NCBI RefSeq assembly: GCF_046602855.1
Contig: NZ_JBKINJ010000001.1
Span: forward strand, 1,922,001-1,986,000
From: Gracilimonas sp046602855
GTDB lineage: Bacteria; Bacteroidota; Rhodothermia; Balneolales; Balneolaceae
DNA: 64,000 bases
Direction: 5' to 3'
Part shown: positions 1 to 9,467 of the stretch, in pieces
Layout of the letters: every line of letters starts with the position of its first letter
Numbering within the stretch: the stretch's first letter is position 1
Notes under the pieces: generated by a model
Database searches by the model: none
What the model was told of the DNA's origin: nothing
What the model saw: only the letters and a program-made list of their open reading frames with translations
Position numbers and translations under genes: made by a program

Positions 1-1
1 T

Positions 2-2728
2 AGAGTAGAGGTCAGTTTTTTGGGCACAGATTTTCCCGAGCATGTAACGCTAAATATCAAAACTACCATTGAAGAGTCTTTCAGAGACCGACCAATGGAA
101 AGAAACAGTAATTTATTTACATCAATGCCGATTGAGGTATACAACAATCTGCAGTATTACATCAGTATGGATGAGTACCAAAGTGATATCTATTCTATTG
201 ATGTTCAGTTAAGACCACGTTTTCTTGAGCTTTCGGGTCAGATCACACCTCCATCCTATACCAAACTAGGAAGCAATAATTTTGTGTATCCTTCCTCTCA
301 GATAAGAGGCTATAAAGGGTCAGAACTAAATCTGTCAGGCAAACTGAATAAAGGCGTAAGATCACTGATTGTCACTTCACTTACTGATTCGACCTCACTA
401 CAGGTTCAATCTGACAGTACCTTTACACATTCATTGAGAATCACAAAACCGGATACTTTACAATTTCAAATAGAAGACAGTACCGGATTGACCAACGATA
501 ATAAATTTCAGCTGATCATTGCTCCTCTTGAGGATGAATACCCAATGGTACAGATCATTGAACCTGAGAGCAACCTAAAACAGATAAATCCTGAAACCAT
601 TGATATTTTGTATCGGGCATCAGATGATTTCGGGCTAACATCTGCCGGACTTAATTATGAGTTGAATCGGGCTTATACAAATGAAAAAAATACCGGCTCT
701 ATAGAACTGGATATCCCAAATTCAAATACGATAACTCCCTACGTTTGGCCACTGGAAGAGTTGAATCTTAAACCACAAGATGTACTCACTTTTTGGATAA
801 CCGTACAGGATAATGACGGGTATGAAGGATTAAAAACCTCAAGTTCTCAGCGCATCACTCTGGAGATTCCATCCATGGTCGACTATTTAGATAATATGGG
901 TGAAAAAGAGGACGATATAACCTCCGATTTAAAAGAAATCTCCGAAACGTTTCAGCAAACAAGGGAGCAATATGAGCGCTTCAAGGAAAAACTCAAAAAT
1001 AATCCAGAAAATGCAGGTTATGAGGAAAAAAGTGCATTAAAACAGGTCCAAGAGCAACAAGAGGAGGTACAACGGCAGATAGATGAACTCAATGAAAAAT
1101 TTGAGGAGCTCAAAGATGAAATGAGTCGGGATAATATATTATCTGAGGAAACCCAGAGGGCTTATGATGAACTTCAGAAACTGATGGAAGAGATCGATGA
1201 TCCTGCATTCCGTGAAGCACTTGAGAAGATGCAGGAGCAATTAGATAATATGAGTCCTGAGCAGCTCAGACAGGCCATGGAAGATCTTGAATTCAATGAA
1301 GAGTTATATCAGGAAAGACTTGAACGCACTATAGAATTGTTCAAAAAACTAAAACTGACTTCAGATCTTGATAAGATTGCCAAAGCTTTTGAGGATCTGG
1401 CCAGACAGGAAGAGGAAGCTAAACAAAGTGAAAGTATTTCTCAGCAAGCCCAAAAGAAGGAAACCATTGAGGAGCATAAAAAAATCAACGAACAGGTAGA
1501 CGGTCTTTCAGAGAATACATCTGACAGCAACCGAAAAGAGGTAGAAGAGTATCGAAAGAGCACTCAGGAAAGAATAAATGAGATAACAGAAGAACTCAAA
1601 AAGGAACTTGAGCAGCCTGATCCTAAAACTTCTAATGAACAGGACGAAAGTCCTGATTCCACTAAACGGGAAAACAGACAAAAACGGATCGATCAGTACA
1701 GAGATATGTCTGATAATACCAGAGACCTGATGGATCAGATCAATCAGGAACAGATGCAGATCAATATAGCCGGTCTCCAATATGTACTTTACTCTATGCT
1801 GAATCTTTCACTGGAACAGGAAGATCTTACAACTTTGGTGGCCACCACGGAAAATCGAAGTCAGGCCTACGTCATTTACGCACGGGATCAGCAAAACATT
1901 GAAAGCATCTTTTCTACCCTTTCTGATTCTCTGTTTCAACTTTCATCACAGATCCCTCAATTTTCGAACCGGATCAACCAAAAGAAACTGGAAGTTGAAC
2001 AACAACTTACCAGATCCATGTCTCAGCTCACTGAACGTGATCAAAGTCAAGCTTCTATTGCCTCTCGCCAGACTCTGGGAGGTATCAATGAGATCGCATA
2101 TATGTTAGCCAACCTTCTGGAACAACTGCAGAATTCGGATGGAAATGGTCAGGGGGGCGGCAGTGGTTCTTCACAGCAGATCATGGAACAATTGCAACAA
2201 TCAGGTCAGCAACAACAGCAACTGAATCAAAGATTACAGGAACTTATCAATGACATTCAGGGTGACCGTCTTTCTCAGGATCAAATGGAGCGTTTGAATC
2301 AACTGGCCGAGCAGCAAAATATGATCCGCAGACAATTGCAGCAATTGCAAAGAAGCGGTGAGTTTGATGGCGACCGGTTGGGAAGTGAGCTTCAAAGAAT
2401 GATCGAGGAGATGGAAAATACCATCAACGATCTTCGAGGTGGAAGCACTGATGCCGTTATGATAGAAAGACAGCAGAATATTCTTTCGCGTATGCTTGAG
2501 GCTGAAGAAGCTATTCAGAAAAGAGACGAGGAAGATAAAAGGGAGGGACAGCGTCCTGAAGATTTTGAACGAACAACACCGCCTGACCTTACGATCGAAG
2601 AACTGGAAAAACAGATCAGAAACCGATTGAACGATCCAAATTTCACTAAGTTTTCTCCCGATTATCAAAGACTCATTCAAAATTATTTCGAATTATTGAA
2701 AGAACTTCAGGAGCGTGAAATACAGTAA
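2..2728 (+). CDS. DUF4175-like large coiled-coil protein, 5' end cut by window edge
   Basis: The frame is open to the first bases of the window, so the N-terminus lies outside; the first start-like codon (TTG at 20) is probably internal. About 290 visible N-terminal residues form beta-rich, Ig-like segments (for example FLELSGQITPPSYT). A very acidic, Glu/Gln-rich helical coiled coil fills the middle, and a Gln-rich low-complexity stretch with a Gly/Ser linker lies near residues 705-800. No membrane segment is visible in this part; DUF4175-type proteins usually carry their membrane helices at the N-terminus. The architecture matches the long DUF4175-like proteins of Bacteroidota, whose function is unknown. 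It converges on the HAD phosphatase 11 bp away. Family assignment is by overall resemblance. Confidence 0.75.
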   Translation, partial: RVEVSFLGTDFPEHVTLNIKTTIEESFRDRPMERNSNLFTSMPIEVYNNLQYYISMDEYQSDIYSIDVQLRPRFLELSGQITPPSYTKLGSNNFVYPSSQIRGYKGSELNLSGKLNKGVRSLIVTSLTDSTSLQVQSDSTFTHSLRITKPDTLQFQIEDSTGLTNDNKFQLIIAPLEDEYPMVQIIEPESNLKQINPETIDILYRASDDFGLTSAGLNYELNRAYTNEKNTGSIELDIPNSNTITPYVWPLEELNLKPQDVLTFWITVQDNDGYEGLKTSSSQRITLEIPSMVDYLDNMGEKEDDITSDLKEISETFQQTREQYERFKEKLKNNPENAGYEEKSALKQVQEQQEEVQRQIDELNEKFEELKDEMSRDNILSEETQRAYDELQKLMEEIDDPAFREALEKMQEQLDNMSPEQLRQAMEDLEFNEELYQERLERTIELFKKLKLTSDLDKIAKAFEDLARQEEEAKQSESISQQAQKKETIEEHKKINEQVDGLSENTSDSNRKEVEEYRKSTQERINEITEELKKELEQPDPKTSNEQDESPDSTKRENRQKRIDQYRDMSDNTRDLMDQINQEQMQINIAGLQYVLYSMLNLSLEQEDLTTLVATTENRSQAYVIYARDQQNIESIFSTLSDSLFQLSSQIPQFSNRINQKKLEVEQQLTRSMSQLTERDQSQASIASRQTLGGINEIAYMLANLLEQLQNSDGNGQGGGSGSSQQIMEQLQQSGQQQQQLNQRLQELINDIQGDRLSQDQMERLNQLAEQQNMIRRQLQQLQRSGEFDGDRLGSELQRMIEEMENTINDLRGGSTDAVMIERQQNILSRMLEAEEAIQKRDEEDKREGQRPEDFERTTPPDLTIEELEKQIRNRLNDPNFTKFSPDYQRLIQNYFELLKELQEREIQ

Positions 2729-2739
2729 GTGTTGCGACT

Positions 2740-3489
2740 CTACCCTTTTCCCTTGTTGATCTTTATAATATCATGATAAGCTTCTAAAACACCAGCCGTT
2801 GTTTCTTTGGTGATCATATCTACTTTGTCTTTCACAAATGATCTGGCATTCACAGGCGCATACGAACGGCCAACTATAGTAAGGCCCGGCAGATCACCAC
2901 TGCTGTCACCAATATAGGCAATCTCATCCAGATCCAATCCAAGCTGATCACATAATAATTTGATACCATGCCCTTTATTGGCCTTTTTAAGAATAATATT
3001 AACGGAAACATCCGTGGCATGAACCTCAAACATTGGATATTTCCCCTCCATATAATTCAGCACTTCTTCATGCATCATCGCAATTTTTGATGAATCAGGG
3101 TTTACCAGGCCGGCATCGGTGTATTTTGCAAACTCAGGATAAGTGCCATCATAATTTTTGATCAGAGTATTCACCAACCACTCTTTTATTTCCTCCACGG
3201 CGTTTTTCGCTTCATCATCAAAATGCGGGTTCCATGTAATTTTATTGACCTTAATGTCATAGATCCCTGCCCCGCTTTCAAAAAGCATAGGGGTTTCAAT
3301 TCCCAGCCATTGTCCAACTGCCTCCACATATGGAAAAGGCCTGCCGGAACAAATAGTCATCGGCGGAACCGTTTGATCATCTTTACTTTTCAGGATCAGG
3401 TCTTTGATCCGGGTCACAGCTTCCCAGTTTGGTGTTATAAAAGGATGAGCCATACACCCATCAAGATCTGTAATAAATAATTTGATCAT
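2740..3489 (-). CDS. HAD-IIB family sugar-phosphate phosphatase-like hydrolase
   Basis: A 249-residue HAD hydrolase. Motif I is DLDGC at residues 8-12 (nucleophile D8, acid/base D10), motif II is in TICSGRP, a central Lys lies in ILKKANKGHG, and motif IV is GDSSGDLPG near residue 198. The cap between motifs II and III is the C2 type of the IIB branch, which holds sucrose-phosphate, mannosyl-3-phosphoglycerate and phosphoglycolate phosphatases. The substrate cannot be read from sequence. It sits beside a mannose-6-phosphate isomerase-type cupin, which fits sugar-phosphate metabolism, but that is inference. Length is normal and the ATG start is clear. Confidence 0.85.
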   Translation of the reverse strand: MIKLFITDLDGCMAHPFITPNWEAVTRIKDLILKSKDDQTVPPMTICSGRPFPYVEAVGQWLGIETPMLFESGAGIYDIKVNKITWNPHFDDEAKNAVEEIKEWLVNTLIKNYDGTYPEFAKYTDAGLVNPDSSKIAMMHEEVLNYMEGKYPMFEVHATDVSVNIILKKANKGHGIKLLCDQLGLDLDEIAYIGDSSGDLPGLTIVGRSYAPVNARSFVKDKVDMITKETTAGVLEAYHDIIKINKGKG

Positions 3490-3535
3490 TCTACAATGGG
3501 AAATTTACAAGTAAATTATTAATGTAATTTATACG

Positions 3536-4030
3536 CTACCGGCCAAAATCATCTTCAATTCGAACGATATCTTTTTCATTGGATGGATGGTCGGCATAAA
3601 TATGCTGCCAGATCTCCGCAACAACACCCCAATCATCCAAGCCAACTAACCGGTGTCTTTCACCTTGCTGAAGCGTAACCCGATCTCCCTCGTTATACTT
3701 TTTGAGCTCCCTCTGGTTGTCAGTCAGGCTTCGGATAACCCCAACCGGTCCTTCTACAATTTGCCACATTTCAGCTCTGCGGTGATGATATTGCCAAGAC
3801 AGTCTCTTGCCCGGTTCAACCAATAATATCTTCGGACTAAGCTTACCGGAAATATTAGCTTCAGACATCTCCACATCATTGAAATAGGTTTCAATGAATA
3901 GGTTCGCCTGTTGTTCATCGATCACAAAGAATCCACCCCAAGGGCGATCAAAATCATGGGCTTGTATCTTAAAACCCTGATCTTTTAATATTTTTTCAAT
4001 GCTCTCAAATCGTTCTTTCTTCTCAGACAT
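3536..4030 (-). CDS. Cupin protein, mannose-6-phosphate isomerase type II-like
   Basis: A 164-residue single-domain protein resembling the C-terminal cupin of type II phosphomannose isomerases. The cupin metal motif is visible as HHRRAEMW, with further conserved positions in EGDRVTLQQGERHR; the last beta strands contain AEIWQH. The usual nucleotidyltransferase domain of bifunctional GDP-mannose enzymes is absent, so this is a stand-alone cupin. It follows the BatB-like gene on the same strand after a 35-bp gap and precedes the HAD phosphatase by 46 bp. Activity as an isomerase is plausible but not shown. Confidence 0.8.
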   Translation of the reverse strand: MSEKKERFESIEKILKDQGFKIQAHDFDRPWGGFFVIDEQQANLFIETYFNDVEMSEANISGKLSPKILLVEPGKRLSWQYHHRRAEMWQIVEGPVGVIRSLTDNQRELKKYNEGDRVTLQQGERHRLVGLDDWGVVAEIWQHIYADHPSNEKDIVRIEDDFGR

Positions 4031-4065
4031 TATTACGTAATATAGATGTGAATTTTGTGTTGATC

Positions 4066-5085
4066 TTACTTATCAGATCGGGAAGACGGCATTAGCATAG
4101 ATGTAAGTAGCAGTAAAAAAGCCATTGCCCCCATCCACTGATACTGATTTTTATAATCTGCGTACTCCTGACTTGCGAACTCACCCTTTTCGAGTTCATC
4201 CATTCTTGCCAGAAAAGCATCAATTCCGTCGTTGCCCCGTTCTATTGAATAATATTCTCCATTTCCCTTTTGTGCAATATTTCGCAGTATCTGACTTTGC
4301 AACTTAGTTGTAACTACCTGTCCCTGATTATCTCTTTTATAACCTATCAGATCACCTGTTCCCTCTTCATACAAAGGAATGGTAGTGCCATCTGCCGTTC
4401 CTATACCTACCGTGTATACCAAAATATTTTCGTTAGTAAGAGATCTCAAAGCCTCTTCATAGGACTGCCCGTGATCCTCACCGTCAGATATTATAAGCAG
4501 TACCTTAGAGGCATCCGCACCGTTCTCTTCGAGTGATTGAAAGGCCTCCAGTGCTGTTTCGAGCGCCGGTTTGAAAGCGGTTGCTGAACTCGGCATTTGT
4601 TCTGTGTCTGCAATATCCAGAAATAACCGTAATGCAGAATAATCCATTGTCATGGGGCTTTGCAAATAAGACTCTCCGGTAAACACGATCAGCCCGACAC
4701 GGTCACCTCTAAGTCTTTCGATAATTCGGTTGATCTCAAATTTAGCCTTTTCAAGTCGGCTTGGGCGCACATCCTCTGCATTCATACTGGCAGATAGATC
4801 GAGGGCAACCAGCATATCTATTCCCTGTCTTTTGATCTCTCTTACTTCAGTTCCAATTTTTGGTCCCGCCAGTGCTATGATCAAGAAAAAAATTCCTGCA
4901 AACATTGATATGTTTTTTAGTCTCTCACCCAAAGGCCAAAACCCTTCACGAAGGGAATTGAACAACTCATCACTAAAATACCTTTTCTGCAGATTTTTAA
5001 TCCGGGCAGACTTCCACCACAGTAAGGCAATACCCAAAGGTATTATTAACAGCCACCAAAGATTTAATGCGTTTTCCCAGATCAT
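4066..5085 (-). CDS. BatB-like von Willebrand A domain membrane protein
   Basis: A 339-residue protein with two N-terminal membrane helices (about residues 8-24 and 58-74), a VWA domain and a C-terminal helix (about 315-333). The MIDAS metal site is intact: DLSAS, a Thr in SSATAFKPAL, and SDGED. The segment TVGIGTADGTTIPL and the sequence around DNQGQVVTTKL are more typical of BatB than BatA. Bat proteins of Bacteroidota are linked to aerotolerance and envelope stress; their mechanism is poorly known. No batA, batD, batE or MoxR ATPase is in the window, so any partners lie elsewhere. Confidence 0.85.
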   Translation of the reverse strand: MIWENALNLWWLLIIPLGIALLWWKSARIKNLQKRYFSDELFNSLREGFWPLGERLKNISMFAGIFFLIIALAGPKIGTEVREIKRQGIDMLVALDLSASMNAEDVRPSRLEKAKFEINRIIERLRGDRVGLIVFTGESYLQSPMTMDYSALRLFLDIADTEQMPSSATAFKPALETALEAFQSLEENGADASKVLLIISDGEDHGQSYEEALRSLTNENILVYTVGIGTADGTTIPLYEEGTGDLIGYKRDNQGQVVTTKLQSQILRNIAQKGNGEYYSIERGNDGIDAFLARMDELEKGEFASQEYADYKNQYQWMGAMAFLLLLTSMLMPSSRSDK

Positions 5086-5197
5086 AATATGCGTTTAAGG
5101 TGCTGACAAGATAAAGTTTCGATTATTTAATATGAACATTAAATGCTGCAATTAAGTCAATCTTTGAATAGCCAGATTTCTTCTCAGCCTGTTCGGG

Positions 5198-6157
5198 CTA
5201 AATATTACTAATGACCCATTTAGTGAAAAGTTCCCGAAACCGGAAAGAGTAATTTTTTCTGATGTTAATCTCTTCATCGTATGTAAAGCAGGGTGGTACT
5301 ACATGAAAAAAGTGATTCGCATTGGGAATTTCATACACTGTAAAATTTGAAGGCAATGAGTTCGAAAAAACAGTATTAAGTTCGTCGATAGCCCATTCAG
5401 GATAAACCTGACCATCATTTTCAGCAAATATAAATAGAGCCGGAATATCAATTTGGGTGAGATATTCAGCCGGTTCAAACCCTAACTTCATTTTCATGTG
5501 TCTCCATTTTTTTGTGATAGCGATCATGGACACCCAATTCTGATGAGACTGTGCTTTTTGAATCGCTTTCTCGTAAGCAACGTCTTCATCCTCACCCTCA
5601 CACACATATTCACTATGATATTCATTCACCAGCTGTCTGGTTGGGTCAAATGTAGGTCCGGCAAGAGAGGCAGTAAACTTGACCTTATCAGATGCTGTAG
5701 CTCCCACTATTTGAGCAACCCATGCGTCTTCACCATGGCCTACTATTCCAATTCTTGAAGGATCCACTTCTTTTCGCATACTCAAAAAATCGATGGCCGC
5801 CACAGCATCATCAGCAAAATCATTTAAGGTTGTTCTCCCCCAGCGACCGTCTGATTCTCCCACGCCTCTTGGGTCATAATAAAAAACAGCGATGCCTATT
5901 TTAGGGAAAACCCTTTCCAGATTTTCCTCAATGAAACTAGCCCTTTGAGGATGAAAATCACCCCACTCATAAATCCCGCCCATGAACACAATCACAGGAA
6001 CATTCTCCTGCCCGTTCGGAAGTACCAAAGTTCCATTAAGAACATTATCACCGCTTTTAAATACAACTTCTTCTCTTTGAATATCCTGGGCAATGGAAAC
6101 CGAGGTGGTAAAAGCAACAATTAAAATAACTGCTAAATACTTAACTGTACGTGTCAT
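5198..6157 (-). CDS. Secreted alpha/beta hydrolase lacking the catalytic serine
   Basis: A 319-residue protein with a signal peptide (cleavage probably after SIAQ, about residue 24) and an alpha/beta-hydrolase fold of the dienelactone hydrolase/peptidase S9-like type. Fold markers are FMGGIYEW (oxyanion region), YYDPRGVGESDG and the elbow. The nucleophile elbow, normally GHSEG, reads GHGED (residues 140-144), so Gly142 stands where Ser is expected. The other triad members appear intact (D248 in AENDGQ, H282 in NANHFF). The codon is GGT, one transition from AGT. The product is therefore probably not a normal esterase or peptidase. It is a single transcription unit or a distal member with the DinB gene 47 bp upstream. 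Confidence 0.85.
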   Translation of the reverse strand: MTRTVKYLAVILIVAFTTSVSIAQDIQREEVVFKSGDNVLNGTLVLPNGQENVPVIVFMGGIYEWGDFHPQRASFIEENLERVFPKIGIAVFYYDPRGVGESDGRWGRTTLNDFADDAVAAIDFLSMRKEVDPSRIGIVGHGEDAWVAQIVGATASDKVKFTASLAGPTFDPTRQLVNEYHSEYVCEGEDEDVAYEKAIQKAQSHQNWVSMIAITKKWRHMKMKLGFEPAEYLTQIDIPALFIFAENDGQVYPEWAIDELNTVFSNSLPSNFTVYEIPNANHFFHVVPPCFTYDEEINIRKNYSFRFRELFTKWVISNI

Positions 6158-6204
6158 TCTGATAAATAGCCTGTCTATTGAATTTTGTGATAATTAATTA
6201 TTGC

Positions 6205-6702
6205 CTATAGCCTTGCAAGGATACGATCGATCTGGCTCATATGCCTTTCAGTATGATAAATATTGAAATGTATCCACTCTTCGCGAGTCAGGTAACCATA
6301 AATCGGATGTTCGAATGATGTGCAAACTTCACTGCCCTCATATTGATCTGCCATTGCAGTGATCTTTTCCCGTAGACTCCGGAAGTTTGAAGTAAGTTCT
6401 TCTTTTGACCTTTTCTCATTTCCCGGAAGTATTACTCCTTTGGCCTTTAATCTTTTATTTATATCCAAAAATTGAACTCTCATTTTTTCTACGATCGTTT
6501 CTGAATCCCGATCCGATTCAACTTTGGTCTCTCCTGTAAACAATTTAGGCACACCAAATTCCGACCGGTACAGATGCTCCAACACCTGTGCTGGCGTCCA
6601 GGTTACTTCATCCGGATTTGAATGAAATTGATCATCTGTGATCTTATCGATCTTACTCAATAACGCTTCAGTATTTTGATCAAGCTTATCTTTAAGGCTC
6701 AT
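6205..6702 (-). CDS. DinB-superfamily putative metal-dependent protein
   Basis: A 165-residue four-helix DinB-fold protein. The conserved metal-ligand histidines are visible: one in VLEHLYRSE and a pair in the C-terminal YHTERHMSQI. The start chosen is the ATG at 6702, preceded by AGGA; an upstream in-frame TTG at 6735 would add 11 residues. DinB-like proteins of this kind include thiol-dependent transferases and many uncharacterised damage- or stress-related proteins. The name does not imply DNA polymerase IV. It lies 45 bp downstream of the glutaryl-CoA dehydrogenase-like gene on the same strand. Confidence 0.8.
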   Translation of the reverse strand: MSLKDKLDQNTEALLSKIDKITDDQFHSNPDEVTWTPAQVLEHLYRSEFGVPKLFTGETKVESDRDSETIVEKMRVQFLDINKRLKAKGVILPGNEKRSKEELTSNFRSLREKITAMADQYEGSEVCTSFEHPIYGYLTREEWIHFNIYHTERHMSQIDRILARL

Positions 6703-6747
6703 TTCCTGTTGAGTTAATGAATTTATTGTGAGCAAAGTGACCTACTC

Positions 6748-7956
6748 TCAATCGTTACCTTTTGGCGTAAAGGCCTGAATGCCAGTGATCTCACGGCCAA
6801 GTATCAATCCATGAATATCATAGGTCCCTTCGTAAGTATTAACGGATTCAAGATTCATAACGTGGTGTATCACGCGGTAGTCTCCAACTATTCCATTACC
6901 TCCGTGCATGTCACGTGATATCCGGGAGATCTCTAATGCTTTTCCAGAGTTATGCCGTTTGGCTAGCGACGTCATTGATGGATGATCACGTCCTTCATCC
7001 TTGAGTTTACCAAGGCGAAGTACCAGCATCTGCATAGCTGTTATATCAGTCATCATATTTGCCAATTTGGTTTGAATAAGCTGATTCGCTGCCAGTGGTT
7101 TGCCAAACTGTTTCCTTTCCATCACATACTGCCGTGCCCGCTGGTAACAAAACTCGGCTGCACCAACCGTGCCCCAGGCAATACCATAACGTGCGGAATT
7201 CAAACACATAAATGGCCCTTTCAATCCTTTGATATCCGGAAAAGCATTTTCATCGGGAACAAATACATCATCAAATACAAGCTCTCCAGTTTCTGATGCC
7301 CGTAAACTCATTTTGTATTTTGTGTGAGGAGCCGAATATCCTTTCATATCCTTTTCAACCAAAAATCCTCTGATAACACCTTCGTCCTTAGGGTCTTCCT
7401 TAGCTTTAGCCCAAACCACAGCAAGATCAGCGATCGGGGAATTTGTGATCCACATCTTTGCTCCGTTCAGTTTCCAGCCACCTTCTGTTTTTAAAGCTGT
7501 AGTTACCATAGAACCGGGGTCAGAACCGTGATCGGGCTCGGTCAGTCCAAAGCAGCCGATCATTTCACCTGAGGCTAATTTTGGCAGATATCTCTGTTTC
7601 TGTTCTTCTGTCCCGAATTCAGAGATCGGATACATCACCAAAGACGACTGAACACTCATAAAAGAACGATAACCTGAATCAACACGCTCTACTTCGCGGG
7701 CAATCAAGCCATATGCTGTATTGCTGGCATTTGACCCACCATATTCTTCCGGAATCGTTACACCTAACAAGCCCATTTCACCCATTTCTTTAGCAATATC
7801 CTTATCAAAATATTCTTCCGTATTGCCTTTAAGAGCGCGAGGTTCCAACTTGCTTTGAGCATAATCACGTGCCGTCTCCATAATGAGACGGTCTTCCTCA
7901 TTCAATTCAGATTCAAACAAATAGGCGTCGTCAATATTGAATAGATTCTTTGACAT
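6748..7956 (-). CDS. Acyl-CoA dehydrogenase, glutaryl-CoA dehydrogenase type
   Basis: A 402-residue flavoenzyme with all three acyl-CoA dehydrogenase domains. FAD and substrate signatures are present (CFGLTEPDHGSDP, KMWITNSPIADL). The C-terminal MHGGNGIVGDYRVIHH and YEGTYDIHGLILGR segments are characteristic of the glutaryl-CoA dehydrogenase group; the Glu of YEGT is the expected catalytic base. The family oxidises and decarboxylates glutaryl-CoA to crotonyl-CoA in lysine and tryptophan degradation; a related acyl-CoA substrate cannot be excluded. The second acyl-CoA dehydrogenase gene lies upstream, separated by a terminator, so the two are probably transcribed separately. Confidence 0.88.
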   Translation of the reverse strand: MSKNLFNIDDAYLFESELNEEDRLIMETARDYAQSKLEPRALKGNTEEYFDKDIAKEMGEMGLLGVTIPEEYGGSNASNTAYGLIAREVERVDSGYRSFMSVQSSLVMYPISEFGTEEQKQRYLPKLASGEMIGCFGLTEPDHGSDPGSMVTTALKTEGGWKLNGAKMWITNSPIADLAVVWAKAKEDPKDEGVIRGFLVEKDMKGYSAPHTKYKMSLRASETGELVFDDVFVPDENAFPDIKGLKGPFMCLNSARYGIAWGTVGAAEFCYQRARQYVMERKQFGKPLAANQLIQTKLANMMTDITAMQMLVLRLGKLKDEGRDHPSMTSLAKRHNSGKALEISRISRDMHGGNGIVGDYRVIHHVMNLESVNTYEGTYDIHGLILGREITGIQAFTPKGND

Positions 7957-8072
7957 GGGTTTATCACTTTCTGGTTTATTTGTTTAGTGGATAGTAAGAA
8001 AAATATACTTCAGGCTGAAAAATATGGGCTCATTATTTGTTCATTTCCAATAACATATGTTGTCAAAAAAAT

Positions 8073-8108
8073 AAAAGCCTGTCCCTCAAGATGGGGTACA
8101 GGCTTTTT
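8073..8108 (-). terminator. Rho-independent terminator after the acyl-CoA dehydrogenase gene
   Basis: An inverted repeat built on AAAAGCCTGT and ACAGGCTTTTT lies just past the stop of the gene at 8137-9309. Read on the minus strand, the hairpin is followed by a T-rich run, as expected for termination of that gene. Confidence 0.8.
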
Positions 8109-8136
8109 GGGGTCTCCAACAACAATCATTTATTTT

Positions 8137-9309
8137 TTAAGCCAGGGTTTTTTTCAACTCTCTGGCAATGATGAGGCGCTGCACCTCTGAGGTTCCTTCA
8201 CCAATCGTCATCAGTTTGGAATCTCTTAGGAATCGCTCCACATGATATTCTTTGGTATAACCGTAACCACCGTGGATCTGCACAGCCTCAAGAGAAGCGC
8301 GTACAGAAAGTTCAGAGGCAAAAAGCTTTGCCATAGAAGCTTCTGTTGAGAACGATTTATCGTTATCTTTAAGCCATGCAGCACGCAAGGTCAATAATCT
8401 GGCAGCTTCAGTTTCAGTGGCCATGTCCACCATTTTTCCTTCCAGATATTGGAAGTTTCCGATAGCTGTTCCAAATTGCTTACGCTCCATGGAATATTGC
8501 AGGGATTCTTCCAGCGCACCACGTGCAATGCCTACAGAAAGTGCAGCAATACCAACACGGCCTCCATCCAGTACTTTCATAGTGTCAACAAAGCCCATGC
8601 CTTCATCACCTAGCAGATTATCAGCAGGCACCTCTACATTTTCAAAAACCACTTCAGTTGTATCAGATGAGTTCATCCCAAGTTTATGCATTCCTGAACC
8701 GGGCTTCACTCCATCCCATTCTCTTTCAACTATAAATGCTGAAATACCTTTTGTCCCTTTATTAGGGTCCGTTTTCGCAAGCACTACATAAGTATCTCCC
8801 ACAGAACCCTGAGTTATGAATATTTTGGAACCGTTCAGAATGTACTTATCACCCTCTTTTATGGCTGTTGTTTTCATGCCTGAGGCATCACTACCAGATC
8901 CGGGCTCAGTCAGGCACCAGGCTGCCAGTTTTTTACCGGATGTAAGATCCGGCATGTATTTCATCTTTTGTTCGTGATTTCCTGCCAGTGCAATATGTCC
9001 GGTTCCTAATGACGTATGTGAGGCTACTGTCAAAGCCAAAGAAGCATCCCATCTTGCTATTTCTTCTAGTACCAGGCAGAAACTAACGACATCAAATCCG
9101 CCACCGCCATACTGCTCTTCATGATAGATCCCAAGCATTCCTAACTCCCCAAGCTCCTTTACAATATCGTGAGGAAACTCTTTACTATTATCTCTGTCCA
9201 TGACTGTAGGCGCAACTTTCCTTTCAACGAATTCCTTAACGCTGTCGCGAATCATTTTTTGATCGTTAGTTAGCTCGAATGATAAATCTTTCTCCAAATC
9301 GGTATCCAT
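8137..9309 (-). CDS. Acyl-CoA dehydrogenase (short/medium-chain type)
   Basis: A 390-residue flavoprotein of normal length. The FAD and acyl-CoA signatures are AWCLTEPGSGSDASG and the C-terminal QIHGGYGYTKEYHVERFLRD followed by IGEGTSEVQRLIIAR. The Glu of GEGT is the expected catalytic base, as in butyryl-CoA and short-branched-chain dehydrogenases. The start chosen is the ATG at 9309; a TTG 48 bases further upstream would add a non-homologous extension and has no better ribosome site. It catalyses the first step of beta-oxidation or branched-chain amino acid breakdown; the electron-transferring flavoprotein is not in the window. Confidence 0.9.
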   Translation of the reverse strand: MDTDLEKDLSFELTNDQKMIRDSVKEFVERKVAPTVMDRDNSKEFPHDIVKELGELGMLGIYHEEQYGGGGFDVVSFCLVLEEIARWDASLALTVASHTSLGTGHIALAGNHEQKMKYMPDLTSGKKLAAWCLTEPGSGSDASGMKTTAIKEGDKYILNGSKIFITQGSVGDTYVVLAKTDPNKGTKGISAFIVEREWDGVKPGSGMHKLGMNSSDTTEVVFENVEVPADNLLGDEGMGFVDTMKVLDGGRVGIAALSVGIARGALEESLQYSMERKQFGTAIGNFQYLEGKMVDMATETEAARLLTLRAAWLKDNDKSFSTEASMAKLFASELSVRASLEAVQIHGGYGYTKEYHVERFLRDSKLMTIGEGTSEVQRLIIARELKKTLA

Positions 9310-9467
9310 ATTTAGTAATACTATCTTATTAAATTTGTTTGTTGGAAACGCTTCCAAGATAACGGTTTGATACTTTAATTTCGTTCTTGAAAGTGTAAAA
9401 GTTGTATTGGTGCCCTTCAGATAAAATCAATGAAAATCATAACTGAAAAACTTTAATACATCTTTGT

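Noticed and set aside
2234..2680. 148-codon minus-strand frame inside the DUF4175-like gene
   Set aside because: It is a shadow of a coding region with strong Gln/Glu bias; no start signal or homology.
4125..5098. Plus-strand frames opposite the BatB-like gene
   Set aside because: Shadows of the minus-strand VWA gene.
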